Assembly (NCBI RefSeq): GCF_025397915.1
Contig: NZ_JALIDZ010000003.1
Location: 506,501 to 570,500 of the forward strand
DNA: 64,000 nt
Reading direction: 5' to 3'
Origin: Microbaculum marinisediminis
GTDB lineage: Bacteria; Pseudomonadota; Alphaproteobacteria; Rhizobiales; Tepidamorphaceae
Below are positions 47,047 through 57,256 of the stretch, in pieces; position 1 is the first letter of the stretch, and each line of letters opens with the position of its first letter. The notes beneath the pieces were generated by a model. The model made no database searches. It worked only from the letters and a program-made list of their open reading frames with translations, and was not told where the DNA came from. The translations under genes and the position numbers were made by a program.

Positions 47047-49001
47047 GCGGACGCCCGGTCCAGGTCCTGCAGCCGGCGGACGACCTCGGGGATCGGGAAG
47101 CCGACGGTTTCCCGGGGGCGGCCGAACAGATAGCCCTGAACCCGGTGACAGCCGATGGCGCGCAATTGCGCGACCTGATCGTGCGTTTCGACCCCCTCGG
47201 CGATGATCTCCAGATCGAGCGCCTTGCCGAGGCCGACGATCGCCTGGACGATCGCCGACGTGTTCCGGTCCGCGGTCAATCGCTGGACGAAGGAGCGATC
47301 GATCTTGATCTTGTCGATCGGGAAGCGCGACAGGTAGCTCAGGCTCGAGTAGCCGGTGCCGAAATCGTCGAGCGCGATCGAGACGCCGATGCCGCGCAGC
47401 CGGTTCAGCGCGGACCGGGCGGTCTCGGTGTTCCTGAGCAGGGCGGTTTCCGTGATCTCGATCTCCAGCCGGTCCGGCGGCAGCGTCGTCCAGCGCAGGA
47501 CCCGTTCGATCATGTCGGCGACATCGCCGGTGCGGAACTGGGCGGCCGACAGGTTGACCGCCAGCTTCACGGGCTCCGGCCATTCCGTCGCCGCCCGGCA
47601 GGCTTTCGTCAAAATCCATTCCGACAGGGGGGCGATCAGGCCGCACGCTTCGGCGGCGGGAATAAACACCTCCGGCGAGACGGGGCCCAGCGCCGGACTG
47701 GTCCAGCGGGCAAGGGCTTCGTAACCGGTCAGCGAGCCGGTCCTCAGGTCGAACTGCGGTTGGTAGTAGACCTTGAACCGGTCGGTTCCCAGGTCGCGCC
47801 GCAATTCGTCCTCCGTCTGCCGACGGCGGCGGAACTCCCGGTCCATGTCGGCGGTGAAGAAGCGGATCGTGTTGCGTCCCTCCGACTTGGCCCGGTACAG
47901 GGCGACGTCGGCGTTCTTGATGAGCGTATCCACGTCGTTGCCATCGGCGGGGGCGATGGAGATGCCGAGACTGATCGAGCACACGAGCTCCTGGCCGTCG
48001 ATCTCGTTGACGATCGACGTGTTGCGCAGCATGCGCTGCGCGGTGCCGCGCAGGGCCGCGGTGTCGCTGATCCCTTCGATCAGCACGGCGAACTCGTCTC
48101 CCGACAGTCGTGCGACGGTGGAGGAGGGGCCGGACATGGCGAGGATGCGCTCGGCCGTCGTCTTGAGGATCCGATCGCCGATCGGATGGCCGAGCGTGTC
48201 GTTGATATCCTTGAAGTTGTCGACGTCGATACAGATCACCGCGACGCTGGTGCCGTCGCGCCTGGCGGTTTCGAGCGCCCGGTTCAGGCGTTGCTTGAAC
48301 TGGGCCCGGTTCGGAAGACCGGTCAGGACATCGTGCATCGCCAGGAACCGGGCCTCGTCCTCGGCGAACCGACGCTCCCTGATGAAGCGCCAGAACACGA
48401 AACTCATGATCGAGAGGCCGAGTACGCCCAGGATCACGTAAACGATCCGGCGCGACCACACCGTGCTCTGCAGCAACCGTGCGTCGCGCGTCTGGTCGAT
48501 ATCCATGCGGATCACCCCGGCCAGCTGTCCCACCGACATCACCGGGACGTAGAACACGGTCCGGAACGCTTTGGACCGGTCCGGGTCGACGCGCAGATAC
48601 TGCAGCGTCCCGGATCGGACGGCCCGTTCGAAGGCTCCGTGGTCGGACGCCGACAGGAAGTCGAAGGCTTTTCTTTGCGGCGGCGACGGAACGGCTATGT
48701 CGCCGTCCGGGGCGAGAACCAGCACCGATCGCAGGTCGGCATGCAGGGTATTGGCGCCGGGAATCGCGATCGTGCGCGGGTTTGAAGGGTGATGATCGGC
48801 ATACTTGAACGTGAGGTCCGGGCCGAGGTGGTTCTCGATGTAATTCTGGATCGCTTCAACAACAGTATCCGCTTCCAGCCGTAATGTTCTCAAGTCTATA
48901 AATTTGCCGACTATATATCCAGTGACATAGAGAACGATCACCAGTCCGCATAAGGCGGGAAGTACCATCAGGTCTCCCCGTTTGTCTCGGATCAGCATCA
49001 T
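47043..49001 (-). CDS. membrane GGDEF/EAL protein (cyclic-di-GMP turnover)
   Basis: 652 residues. Two membrane segments (VLPALCGLVIVLYVTGYIVG and IVYVILGVLGLSIMSFVFW) flank a periplasmic domain of about 155 residues. A GGDEF domain follows with the active-site motif changed to SGDEF (LSGDEFAVL), then an EAL domain with YEALARW, NLSAAQF, EITETALL, DDFGTGYSSLSYL, KIDRSFV and IAEGVET. The EAL catalytic set looks complete, so phosphodiesterase activity is likely; the cyclase half may be active or act as a GTP sensor. GGGGGA ribosome site. Upstream 114 bases are AT-rich. Confidence 0.93.
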   Translation of the reverse strand: MMLIRDKRGDLMVLPALCGLVIVLYVTGYIVGKFIDLRTLRLEADTVVEAIQNYIENHLGPDLTFKYADHHPSNPRTIAIPGANTLHADLRSVLVLAPDGDIAVPSPPQRKAFDFLSASDHGAFERAVRSGTLQYLRVDPDRSKAFRTVFYVPVMSVGQLAGVIRMDIDQTRDARLLQSTVWSRRIVYVILGVLGLSIMSFVFWRFIRERRFAEDEARFLAMHDVLTGLPNRAQFKQRLNRALETARRDGTSVAVICIDVDNFKDINDTLGHPIGDRILKTTAERILAMSGPSSTVARLSGDEFAVLIEGISDTAALRGTAQRMLRNTSIVNEIDGQELVCSISLGISIAPADGNDVDTLIKNADVALYRAKSEGRNTIRFFTADMDREFRRRRQTEDELRRDLGTDRFKVYYQPQFDLRTGSLTGYEALARWTSPALGPVSPEVFIPAAEACGLIAPLSEWILTKACRAATEWPEPVKLAVNLSAAQFRTGDVADMIERVLRWTTLPPDRLEIEITETALLRNTETARSALNRLRGIGVSIALDDFGTGYSSLSYLSRFPIDKIKIDRSFVQRLTADRNTSAIVQAIVGLGKALDLEIIAEGVETHDQVAQLRAIGCHRVQGYLFGRPRETVGFPIPEVVRRLQDLDRASA

Positions 49002-49115
49002 TCCCCCAACTAAAAGGCGAGCGTTGCGGGAATAAATCGTAGTGTTGAAGGCTTAATATTCGCGGAAAGTTTTTGATTGACGTTGCGTTAAATTCGCGGC
49101 CGGGCGTCTCCTGCC

Positions 49116-50036
49116 TCAGGGCCATTTTACCACGGGGGGCATCGACGACAGGATCGAAGCGACATTCCCGCCCGTTTTCAGGCCGAAGATCGTGCCCCGG
49201 TCGTAGAGCAGGTTGAATTCGACGTAGCGGCCGCGGCGAACGAGTTGTTCCTCGCGGTCGGCCTCGGTCCAGGGCTCGGCGAAATTGCGGTGCACGAGGT
49301 CCGGGTAGACGCCCAGAAACGCCTCGCCGACGGTGCGCGTGAAGGCGAAATCCGCGTCCCAGTCACCGGTATCGACATAGTCATAGAAGATGCCGCCAAT
49401 CCCGCGCGGTTCCTTGCGATGGGCGAGCCAGAAGTAGCGGTCGCACCAGTCCTTGTATTCCTGCCAGTCGCGGCCGGACGACTCGCACGCCTGACGCATG
49501 GCGGCGTGGAAGTCCCGGGAATCGGGATCGTCCTGGGTGCGGCGCCGGTCGAGTACCGGGGTCAGGTCGGCGCCGCCGCCGAACCACGCCCTGGTCGTGA
49601 CCACGAAGCGGGTGTTCATGTGCACGGCGGGCACGTTGGGATTGTGCAGGTGGGCGATGAGCGAGATCCCGCTCGCCCAGAAACGCGGGTCCTCGGCCGC
49701 CCCGGGGATCTGGTCGCGGAATTCCGGGCTGAACTCGCCGTGCACGGTCGAGCAATGGACGCCGACCTTCTCGAAAACCCGGCCGGACATCATCGACATG
49801 ACGCCGCCGCCGCCGTCGGCGCCGGTGTGGTCGGACCGGTTCCACGGTGTGCGGACGAAGCGGCCGGGCGGCCGGTCGGCGTAGGGCATGCCCGAAGGCA
49901 GCGCGTCCTCCAGCGTCTCGAAGGCGGAACAGATGCGGTCGCGCAAGGTCTCGAACCAGGCGCGTGCGGTGTCCTTGCGGTTCGCGAGCGTCGAATCGTC
50001 GGTCGGCATGTCGGTCGTCTCGGTCATGGTCGCCAT
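49116..50036 (-). CDS. hemF: coproporphyrinogen III oxidase, aerobic
   Basis: Oxygen-dependent oxidative decarboxylation of coproporphyrinogen III in haem synthesis. 306 residues with [68 protein letters not shown] and [20 protein letters not shown], all family signatures. Start ATG 50036; ATG 50027 is also possible. Haem supply fits the nearby cytochrome bc1 genes. Divergent from the ABC exporter across a 327-base gap. Confidence 0.95.
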   Translation of the reverse strand: MATMTETTDMPTDDSTLANRKDTARAWFETLRDRICSAFETLEDALPSGMPYADRPPGRFVRTPWNRSDHTGADGGGGVMSMMSGRVFEKVGVHCSTVHGEFSPEFRDQIPGAAEDPRFWASGISLIAHLHNPNVPAVHMNTRFVVTTRAWFGGGADLTPVLDRRRTQDDPDSRDFHAAMRQACESSGRDWQEYKDWCDRYFWLAHRKEPRGIGGIFYDYVDTGDWDADFAFTRTVGEAFLGVYPDLVHRNFAEPWTEADREEQLVRRGRYVEFNLLYDRGTIFGLKTGGNVASILSSMPPVVKWP

Positions 50037-50363
50037 CTGTCGGTCGCCCTACGCCATCCGTGTCCGTTCGGCAACAGGTGTACACGCGATGCGTTCATCG
50101 GCATTTGGCGGGGTGCAATCCGTTTTCCGCAGGGGTATTAGGACGGCTCGCCCGTTCGCCGACGTGTGTACCAGCATGCGTCGGGACGCACGAGCCGGGC
50201 GGCAAACAGAGCGTTCACAACAGCAATCGGATCCGACAATGCGAATCCTCCTCACACCATCGCATTGACGCACCCTTGCCGAGTTCCCGGGTCATATCCG
50301 TGACCCGCCGGCTCCGCATCCGGTGCGTCCCTTCCCAACGCCGCCGAATGTCCGGAGCCAATC
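50037..50363. other. 327-base divergent region between hemF and ABC exporter
   Basis: No gene is supported here. It contains CGGGTCA (50288-50294) paired with TGACCCG (50301-50307) around a 6-base loop, 57 bases before the exporter ATG, and a GTGTACAC-like palindrome near 50080. Both could be regulator sites for the divergent pair. Short open frames on both strands lack ribosome sites and family similarity. Confidence 0.4.
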
Positions 50364-52220
50364 ATGTTTGCCCGTTTCGAATCCATTATCGATCCTCTTG
50401 CCGTCGGCCGTGACAACCGTCCGCCCGACCAGCTTGCCGCGTTCATCTGGTTCTACACCCGTCAGGCGTGGAAAACGCTGGCGGTCCTGATCGTCGTGGC
50501 CGGTGCCGTGGCGCTGGTCGAGGTCAGCCTGTTCGCCTTCGTCGGGCACATCATCGACCTGCTGAAAACCGTGGCGCCGGGAGACCTGTTCGCCGAATAC
50601 GGCCCGACGCTTTTGTGGATGGCGGCGGTCGTGGTGCTGGTGCGCCCGCTGGTGTTCGGACTGCACCTGCTGCTCGTGCATCAGGCCGTCGAGCCGCCGC
50701 TGATGAATCTCGTGCGCTGGCAGACGCATCGCTACGTGCTGCGCCAGAGCCTGGGGTTCTTCCAGAACGACTTCGCCGGGCGGCTCGCCAACAAGATCAT
50801 CCAGACCGGTCCGGCCCTGCGCCAGGCCGTCGTCAGCCTGATCGACGCGATCTGGTACGTCGTCGTCTACACCGGCAGCGCGCTGGTCCTGTTCGCCGAT
50901 GCCGACGTTCGGCTGACGATCCCGCTGGTACTGTGGATCGTTGCCTATGTGCTGGTGCTCGGGACTTTCGTGCCGCGGGTCAAGGACAACGCCACGATCA
51001 TGTCGGAGGCGCGGTCGACGCTGACCGGGCGCATCGTCGACAGCTACACCAACGTGATGACGGTGAAGCTGTTCGCCCACGCCGAGCGGGAGGACGACTA
51101 TGCCCGCGAGGCAATCGTCGACCACACCGCCAAGCACTTCGTGATGATGCGGCAGATCACCGCCATGAACTTCTCGCTGGTGGCGATCAACGGCCTGCTG
51201 ATCGCCGGCACGCTGGGAATGGCGCTTTGGCTGTGGCAGGCGAGCGCGATCACCATCGGCGCCGTCGCGCTGGCGGCAGGCCTCGTCATGCGCATCAACG
51301 CCATGTCCGGCTGGATCATGTGGGTGATGACGGAGATCTTCGAGAACCTCGGGACCGTTGCCGAGGGGATGGAGGCGATCTCCCGGCCCTACACGGTCGT
51401 CGACGGGCCGCAGGCCGACCGCCTGCGTGTCGATCGGGGCGCCATCCGCTTCGAGCAGGTGGCATTCCACTACGGCCGCGACAAGGGCGTCATCGACCGG
51501 CTGTCGCTGGATATCAAGCCGGGAGAACGGGTCGGACTGGTGGGACGGTCGGGCGCCGGCAAGTCCACGCTCGTCAATCTGCTACTGCGGTTCCACGACG
51601 TGGAAGCCGGCCGCATCCTGATCGACGGGCAGGACATCGCCGGCGTTACCCAGGAAAGCCTGCGGGAGGCGATCGGCATGGTGACGCAGGACACGTCGCT
51701 GCTGCACCGCTCGGTGCGCGACAATGTGTGCTACGGGCGGCCGGACGCGGACGACGCCGCGATCTGGTCGGCGCTCCGGCGCGCGCATGCCGATGCGTTC
51801 GTTCCGGACCTGGTCGACCTGAGCGGCCGGCGCGGGCTCGATGCCCATGTCGGCGAACGCGGCGTGAAGCTCTCCGGCGGTCAGCGCCAGCGGATCGCGA
51901 TCGCCCGCGTGCTCCTGAAGGACGCGCCGATCCTGATCCTCGACGAGGCGACCTCCGCCCTCGATTCGGAAATCGAGGCGGCGATCCAGGAGGATCTGGA
52001 AGCCCTGATGGCCGGCAAGACGGTGATCGCCATCGCCCATCGACTGTCGACGATCGCGCGGATGGACCGGCTGGTGGTGATGGAGGCGGGACGGATCGCC
52101 GAAGTCGGCAGCCACGACGAGCTGGTCGCTCGCGACGGGATCTACGCCCGCCTGTGGCGGCGTCAGTCCGGCGGGTTCCTCGGCGAGATCGAGCCGGAGA
52201 CGCTAGCGTCGATTTCCTGA
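50364..52220 (+). CDS. ABC exporter, permease fused to ATPase
   Basis: 618-residue half-transporter: an N-terminal six-helix exporter domain (residues about 30-330) and a C-terminal nucleotide-binding domain with GRSGAGKST, LSGGQRQRIAIARVL, LILDEATSALD and the IAIAHRLSTI switch. It should work as a homodimer. The family covers lipid, peptide and drug exporters; no partner gene is present to tell. Start ATG 50364 after a long leader. Convergent end-to-end with trmL, one base apart. Confidence 0.9.
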   Translation: MFARFESIIDPLAVGRDNRPPDQLAAFIWFYTRQAWKTLAVLIVVAGAVALVEVSLFAFVGHIIDLLKTVAPGDLFAEYGPTLLWMAAVVVLVRPLVFGLHLLLVHQAVEPPLMNLVRWQTHRYVLRQSLGFFQNDFAGRLANKIIQTGPALRQAVVSLIDAIWYVVVYTGSALVLFADADVRLTIPLVLWIVAYVLVLGTFVPRVKDNATIMSEARSTLTGRIVDSYTNVMTVKLFAHAEREDDYAREAIVDHTAKHFVMMRQITAMNFSLVAINGLLIAGTLGMALWLWQASAITIGAVALAAGLVMRINAMSGWIMWVMTEIFENLGTVAEGMEAISRPYTVVDGPQADRLRVDRGAIRFEQVAFHYGRDKGVIDRLSLDIKPGERVGLVGRSGAGKSTLVNLLLRFHDVEAGRILIDGQDIAGVTQESLREAIGMVTQDTSLLHRSVRDNVCYGRPDADDAAIWSALRRAHADAFVPDLVDLSGRRGLDAHVGERGVKLSGGQRQRIAIARVLLKDAPILILDEATSALDSEIEAAIQEDLEALMAGKTVIAIAHRLSTIARMDRLVVMEAGRIAEVGSHDELVARDGIYARLWRRQSGGFLGEIEPETLASIS

Positions 52221-52221
52221 T

Positions 52222-52716
52222 CTATGTCGGGCTGATCTGTGCGGGACCGGCGGCCGGGAGGCCGCCGGTCTGGCGCAGCGCCTCGCTCAGGAGAATCGCT
52301 CCGGCGACGGCGACGTTCAGGGACCGCAGGCCGGGGCGCATGGGAATGAACACGCGCGCGTCCGCCGCGGCGTGAACGTCGTCCGGGACGCCTTGCGATT
52401 CCCGCCCGAGCAACACCGTGTCGGCTCTCTGGAAGGCGTAATCGGTATAGGGAACGGCGCCCCTGGTGGTCGCCAGCACCAGACGGCGGCCGTCGCCGCG
52501 GAGCGTTTCCAGGAATGTGTCGAACGAAACGTGCCGGGTGAGGGCGACATGGTCGAGATAATCCATGCCGGCACGGCGAAATGCCCGGTCCGACACGGGA
52601 AATCCGGCCGGCTCGATGATATCAACCGGCGCGCCGAGGCACGCCCCGAGCCGCAGAACGGTCCCGGTGTTCTGGGGGATGTCGGGCTGATAGAGGGCCA
52701 ATCGGATCACCGGCAC
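52222..52716 (-). CDS. trmL: tRNA (cytidine(34)-2'-O)-methyltransferase
   Basis: SPOUT-family methylase of the wobble base of tRNALeu. 164 residues with ALYQPDIPQNTGTVLRLGACLG, FGRESQGVPDD-like LLGRESQGVP, and IPMRPGLRSLNVAVAGAILLSEALRQ forming the SAM knot. GTG start at 52716 with GAGG immediately upstream. Its place next to hemF and petABC is common in this group of alphaproteobacteria. Confidence 0.92.
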   Translation of the reverse strand: MPVIRLALYQPDIPQNTGTVLRLGACLGAPVDIIEPAGFPVSDRAFRRAGMDYLDHVALTRHVSFDTFLETLRGDGRRLVLATTRGAVPYTDYAFQRADTVLLGRESQGVPDDVHAAADARVFIPMRPGLRSLNVAVAGAILLSEALRQTGGLPAAGPAQISPT

Positions 52717-52802
52717 GCCTCGCTGCTTAGAAATATTCGCGACAATTGGCCACGAACCCCTTTGGTGTGCTGGACAACGCGGATCAAGAGTGCAAAAAGG
52801 AT

Positions 52803-52869
52803 GCCCGCCTGCCAGGTCGGCGGGCGCGTCCTCCTATGCTGTTTCGGCAGGCTATGCTGTTATGGCAGG
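52803..52869 (+). promoter_or_regulatory. petABC leader: hairpin and 18-bp tandem repeat
   Basis: GCCCGCC (52803-52809) pairs with GGCGGGC (52819-52825). Directly after it an 18-base unit is repeated head to tail (52834-52851 and 52852-52869), identical at 16 of 18 positions. Each copy carries TATGCT, which could be a -10 element. It lies 35-100 bases before the petA start. Confidence 0.45.
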
Positions 52870-52902
52870 ATGGACGTTCGTCTGTAAAACGACATCGGGG
52901 AA

Positions 52903-53484
52903 TTGGACGTGGCCCACGCCCATACGGACACGCAAGAGCCCACGCGCAGGGATTTCCTTTACATCGCCACAGGAGCCGTCACCGCAGTCGGTGTCGGTGC
53001 CGCCGTTTGGCCGTTCATCGATCAGATGAATCCGGATGCAAGCGTCCAGGCACTGGCGTCGATCGAGGTCGACATCAGCTCGGTGGAAGTGGGGCAGAGC
53101 CTCACGGTGATGTGGCGTGGCAAGCCGGTTTTCATCCGGCATCGCACGGACACGGAGATCGAGGAGGCCGACGCCGTCGCGTTGGACGAGTTGCCCGATC
53201 CCCTGGCTCGCAACGCCAACCTGCCGGCCGACGATCCGGCGAGCGACGCCAACCGGGCGCACGGCCAGGGCGATTCCCGCCCCGAGTGGCTGCTGATGGT
53301 CGGCATCTGCACCCATCTGGGCTGTGTCCCGCTGGGCGAGCAGGGCGACTACGACGGGTGGTTCTGCCCGTGCCACGGCTCGCACTACGATACGGCCGGG
53401 CGCATCCGCAAAGGGCCGGCACCGCGAAACCTCGACATTCCGGTGTATGAATTCGTGTCCGACACGCGGATCCGCGTCGGCTAA
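52903..53484 (+). CDS. petA: ubiquinol-cytochrome c reductase iron-sulfur (Rieske) subunit
   Basis: [2Fe-2S] subunit of cytochrome bc1. 193 residues: a twin-arginine-type N-terminus ([27 protein letters not shown]), which also forms the membrane anchor, and the cluster motifs CTHLGCVP and CPCHGSHYD, holding the two Cys and two His ligands. Start TTG 52903 (MDVAHAHTD), with GTG 52909 as an alternative. First of petABC, with 27 bases to petB. Confidence 0.95.
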   Translation: MDVAHAHTDTQEPTRRDFLYIATGAVTAVGVGAAVWPFIDQMNPDASVQALASIEVDISSVEVGQSLTVMWRGKPVFIRHRTDTEIEEADAVALDELPDPLARNANLPADDPASDANRAHGQGDSRPEWLLMVGICTHLGCVPLGEQGDYDGWFCPCHGSHYDTAGRIRKGPAPRNLDIPVYEFVSDTRIRVG

Positions 53485-53511
53485 GCAAACCGGGGGCTGA
53501 AGCAGAATCTC

Positions 53512-54792
53512 ATGAGCGGGCACTCGACTGTTCACTACAAGAACCCTGTGGTGCGTTGGATCGACACGCGGTTGCCGATCATCAGCACCATGCAAGTCAA
53601 CGCGATGGATTTTCCCACGCCGAAGAACCTGAATTACTTCTGGACCTTCGGTGGGATCCTGACGCTGTTCCTCGCCATCCAGATCGTCACCGGCATCGTG
53701 CTGGCGATGCACTACACGGCGAACGTGGGCCTGGCCTTCAACAGCGTCGAGCACATCATGCGCGACGTGAACTACGGCTGGCTGATCCGCTACATGCATG
53801 CCAACGGCGCGTCGTTCTTCTTCATCGCCGTCTACATCCACATCTTCCGCGGACTCTACTACGGCTCCTACAAGGCGCCGCGCGAGCTCCTGTGGATGAT
53901 CGGCGTGGTGATCCTGCTGATCATGATGGCCACAGCCTTCATGGGCTACGTGCTGCCGTGGGGCCAGATGAGCTTCTGGGGCGCGACCGTCATCACCAAC
54001 CTGTTCAGCGCCATCCCGCTGGTCGGCCCGACGATCGTCGAGTGGCTGTGGGGCGGCTTCGCGGTCGGCAACCCGACCCTGAACCGGTTCTTCAGCCTGC
54101 ATTACCTGCTGCCGTTCGTGCTGGCCGCCGTCGTGTTCCTGCACATCTGGGCGCTGCACGTGCCGGGCAACAACAACCCGACGGGCGTCGAGGTGAAGTC
54201 GCCGAAGGACACGGTGCCGTTCCATCCCTACTACACGGTGAAGGACGGCTTCGCGATCGCGGTGTTCCTGATCTTCTTCGCGGCCTTCGTGTTCTACATG
54301 CCGAACTATCTCGGCCACACCGACAACTACATCCCGGCGGATCCGCTGGTGACGCCTCCGCACATCGTGCCTGAATGGTACTTCCTGCCGTTCTACGCGA
54401 TCCTGCGGGCCATCCCCGACAAGCTCGGCGGCGTCATCGCCATGTTCGCCTCGATCGGCGTGCTGTTCATCCTGCCGTGGCTCGACACCTCGCGGGTCAA
54501 GTCGGCGAGCTTCCGGCCGCTGTACCGGCAGTTCTTCTGGATCCTCGTCCTGGTGTGCATCGGTCTGGGCTATCTCGGCGCCAAGCCGCCGGAGGGCGTG
54601 TACGTGATCGCGTCGCGCATCCTGACGGCCTACTACTTCCTGCACTTCCTGGTCATCCTGCCGCTGCTCGGCATCTTCGAGCGGACGAAGCCGCTGCCCG
54701 CATCGATCTCGGAATCGGTCCTGGCCAAGTCCGGAGGCGGCGGCGCGACCGCGGCGGCCGGCGCGGCCTCGGCACCGGAAAGCAGAGGCTGA
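53512..54792 (+). CDS. petB: ubiquinol-cytochrome c reductase cytochrome b subunit
   Basis: 426-residue membrane subunit with eight helices and two b haems. Motifs: [44 protein letters not shown] (His ligands), [40 protein letters not shown] (His ligands) and the Qo-site [16 protein letters not shown]-terminal Gly/Ala-rich tail ([13 protein letters not shown]) extends beyond the usual end. Follows petA; petC begins 10 bases later. Confidence 0.97.
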   Translation: MSGHSTVHYKNPVVRWIDTRLPIISTMQVNAMDFPTPKNLNYFWTFGGILTLFLAIQIVTGIVLAMHYTANVGLAFNSVEHIMRDVNYGWLIRYMHANGASFFFIAVYIHIFRGLYYGSYKAPRELLWMIGVVILLIMMATAFMGYVLPWGQMSFWGATVITNLFSAIPLVGPTIVEWLWGGFAVGNPTLNRFFSLHYLLPFVLAAVVFLHIWALHVPGNNNPTGVEVKSPKDTVPFHPYYTVKDGFAIAVFLIFFAAFVFYMPNYLGHTDNYIPADPLVTPPHIVPEWYFLPFYAILRAIPDKLGGVIAMFASIGVLFILPWLDTSRVKSASFRPLYRQFFWILVLVCIGLGYLGAKPPEGVYVIASRILTAYYFLHFLVILPLLGIFERTKPLPASISESVLAKSGGGGATAAAGAASAPESRG

Positions 54793-54802
54793 GGTCGGGG
54801 GA

Positions 54803-55624
54803 ATGACGATGACGCCTTTCATGAACAAAGCCATGACCCTTACCCGTATCGCACCGATCGCGCTCGCCGCGGCCATCTCGACGGGGCTCTCCGCCCCGGC
54901 CGGGGCGGCGGAAACCGGCGGGCCGGCGCTGAAGAATGTCGAGTTCTCGTTCGAAGGGCCGTTCGGCACGTTCGACCGGGGCCAGCTCCAGCGCGGCTAC
55001 AAGGTCTATGTCGAGGTCTGCGCGAGCTGTCACTCGATGAACCTTCTGTCCTTCCGCAACCTCGCCGAGGACGGCGGGCCGGGCTTCACCCGGGAACAGG
55101 TCGCCGTGCTCGCCGCGGAGTTCCCGCGCGAGGTCGTCGACGGACCGGACGAGGTGGGCGACATGTTCGAGCGGCCGGGCAAGCCGTCGGACCGCTTCCC
55201 GCCGCCGTTCCCGAACGATGCGGCCGCGCGGGCCTCGAACAACGGCGCCATGCCGCCGGATTTCTCGGTGCTGGCCAAGGCGCGCGCAGGCGGGCCGGAC
55301 TTCATCTATTCGCTGCTGACCGGCTACGAGGATCCGCCCGCGCAGATGGAGCTGCGCGCCGGGTCCTACTACAACCCGTATTTCCCGGGTGGGCAGCTCT
55401 CGATGGCGCCGCCGCTGATGGATGAACTGGTCGAGTACACCGACGGTTCGCCGATGACGACCGAGCAGTACGCCAAGGACATTTCCGCCTTCCTGATGTG
55501 GACGGCCGAGCCCAAGATGGAGGAGCGCAAGCGCCTGGGCTTCCAGGTCATGGTGTTCCTGATCGTGCTGTCGGGGCTGCTGTACTTCTCCAAGAAGAAA
55601 CTGTGGCGGGACGTCGAACACTGA
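54803..55624 (+). CDS. petC: ubiquinol-cytochrome c reductase cytochrome c1 subunit
   Basis: 273 residues. A signal peptide (TRIAPIALAAAISTGLSAPAGAA) precedes the c-type haem site CASCH in VCASCHSMNLLSFRNL; PGGQLSMAPPLMD probably gives the axial Met. A C-terminal helix (VMVFLIVLSGLLYFSKKKLW) anchors it. It is unfused to cytochrome b. A UUCG-loop terminator follows 28 bases after the stop. Confidence 0.96.
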   Translation: MTMTPFMNKAMTLTRIAPIALAAAISTGLSAPAGAAETGGPALKNVEFSFEGPFGTFDRGQLQRGYKVYVEVCASCHSMNLLSFRNLAEDGGPGFTREQVAVLAAEFPREVVDGPDEVGDMFERPGKPSDRFPPPFPNDAAARASNNGAMPPDFSVLAKARAGGPDFIYSLLTGYEDPPAQMELRAGSYYNPYFPGGQLSMAPPLMDELVEYTDGSPMTTEQYAKDISAFLMWTAEPKMEERKRLGFQVMVFLIVLSGLLYFSKKKLWRDVEH

Positions 55625-55651
55625 GTTCGAACCGTCATAGTCCAGATCTAG

Positions 55652-55676
55652 AAGGGGCCGTTCGCGGCCCCTTTTT
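55652..55676 (+). terminator. rho-independent terminator after petC
   Basis: AAGGGGCCG (55652-55660) pairs with CGGCCCCTT (55665-55673) around a TTCG tetraloop, followed by a run of five T. A textbook intrinsic terminator for petABC. Confidence 0.92.
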
Positions 55677-55713
55677 CGTTTCTCGGTAGCCGTCGACGTG
55701 TCGCTCTTCCCCG

Positions 55714-55755
55714 CGCACTCCCGCCAGGGCGGGAAAAGGCGGAGAATGGGGGATA
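55714..55755. repeat. candidate dispersed palindromic repeat
   Basis: A short G/C-rich stretch with CCCGCC-AG-GGCGGG (55720-55733) and a following GGCGGAGAATGGGGGAT lies between the petC terminator and the chromate transporter gene. It has the look of a dispersed intergenic repeat; only one copy is in this window. Confidence 0.3.
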
Positions 55756-55785
55756 CACCCGGATGACGGAGCCCGAATCTGCCAG

Positions 55786-57180
55786 ATGCCGATGATGTCC
55801 CCCGAGCCCAGCCGTCCCGGCGATATCGTCCCGCTGCGTGAAGCCGTGCGGGTGTGGGCGCGTATCGCGGCGATGAGCTTCGGCGGGCCGGCCGGCCAGA
55901 TCGCCCTGATGCACCGGGTGCTGGTCGAGGAGAAGCGCTGGATCGGCGACACGCGGTTCCTGCACGCGCTGAACTTCTGCATGCTGCTGCCCGGCCCCGA
56001 AGCGCAGCAGCTGGCCGTCTATGTCGGCTGGCTGTTGAACCGAACGCTGGGCGGCATCATCGCCGGCGTCCTGTTCGTCCTGCCCGGCGCGGTGTCGATC
56101 CTGGCGCTGAGCATGATCTATGCGGTCTACGGACAGCTCGCGCCCGTCGAATCGCTGTTCTTCGGCCTGAAGGCCGCTGTCCTTGCGATCGTGTTACAGG
56201 CGGTCGTGCGGATCGGCGGGCGGGCGCTCAGGAACCGGGTGATGATCGCGGTCGCCGCCGCGTCGCTGGTGGCGATCTACGTCTTCGACGTGCCGTTTCC
56301 GCTGATCGTCGCGGCGGCCGGTCTGATCGGCTTCGTCGGCGGCCGCATGGCGCTTCCCGCCTTCCGGACGGAGGGCGGCCCGGGACGGATCGGCAACGAA
56401 GTCGCCGACGCCGATACCGTCCTCGGTCTCGATATCCCCGCCCACGCCCGACCGGACCGCGCGTGGAGCGTCCGTATCGCCGTAATCTTCCTCCTGCTGT
56501 GGCTCTCGCCGACGGCGGTGCTCCTGGCGGTGGCGGGGCCCGGAAACGTCTTCGCCGACATCGCGACGTTCTTCTCGATGCTGGCGGTGGTGACCTTCGG
56601 CGGCGCCTACGCGGTGCTGGCCTGGGTGGCGCAGGCCGCGGTAGACACCTATGGCTGGCTGGCGCCGGGCGAGATGCTGGACGGGCTGGGACTGGCGGAA
56701 ACGACGCCGGGCCCGCTGATCATGGTCGTGCAGTTCGTCGGGTTCCTGGCGGCGTTCCGCGAGGCGACCGGGCTGCCGCCGCTCGTTGCCGGCACGCTCG
56801 GCGCCCTCCTGACCACCTGGGTCACGTTCGCGCCCTGCTTCCTGTGGATCTTCCTGGGCGCGCCCTACGTCGAACGGCTGCGCGGCAACCGGGCACTGTC
56901 GGCGGCGTTGGCCACCATCACGGCGGCCGTCGTCGGCGTCATCCTCAACCTGTCGATCTGGTTTTCCCTGCACGTCCTGTTCGCCGAGGTCGCGACCGTG
57001 CGGGGACCCGGCATCGCCGTCGACGTGCCCATTCTGTCGACGCTCGATCCCGCCGCCGCGGCCTTGACCGCCGCCGCGGTGGTCGCGGTTTTCGGCCTGC
57101 GGCTGGCGATGGGCTGGGTCCTCGTCGCGGCCGCGTTCGCCGGACTTCTCCTTTGGGCAAGCGGCCTGACCGGCGCGTAA
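55786..57180 (+). CDS. chrA: chromate efflux transporter (CHR family, long form)
   Basis: 464-residue bidomain CHR protein: two homologous halves, each with [11 protein letters not shown] / [11 protein letters not shown] and a following hydrophobic array (about ten helices). Family signatures are [26 protein letters not shown] in the first half and [24 protein letters not shown] in the second. Such proteins export chromate, although many genomic copies have no tested activity. The starts ATG 55786, 55792 and 55795 are all possible. Monocistronic or with mtnP 76 bases downstream. Confidence 0.9.
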   Translation: MPMMSPEPSRPGDIVPLREAVRVWARIAAMSFGGPAGQIALMHRVLVEEKRWIGDTRFLHALNFCMLLPGPEAQQLAVYVGWLLNRTLGGIIAGVLFVLPGAVSILALSMIYAVYGQLAPVESLFFGLKAAVLAIVLQAVVRIGGRALRNRVMIAVAAASLVAIYVFDVPFPLIVAAAGLIGFVGGRMALPAFRTEGGPGRIGNEVADADTVLGLDIPAHARPDRAWSVRIAVIFLLLWLSPTAVLLAVAGPGNVFADIATFFSMLAVVTFGGAYAVLAWVAQAAVDTYGWLAPGEMLDGLGLAETTPGPLIMVVQFVGFLAAFREATGLPPLVAGTLGALLTTWVTFAPCFLWIFLGAPYVERLRGNRALSAALATITAAVVGVILNLSIWFSLHVLFAEVATVRGPGIAVDVPILSTLDPAAAALTAAAVVAVFGLRLAMGWVLVAAAFAGLLLWASGLTGA

Positions 57181-57256
57181 CGCCGCCGGGCTTTGCGCGG
57201 ACCGCGCGGACCGCTAAAACCCCTCGACCACACACGAGAAGCGGGCAGGGGACAGA

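Noticed and set aside
45739-48459. 906-codon minus-strand frame across cca and the GGDEF gene
   Set aside because: Joins antisense of cca with an out-of-frame reading of the GGDEF/EAL gene; no domain.
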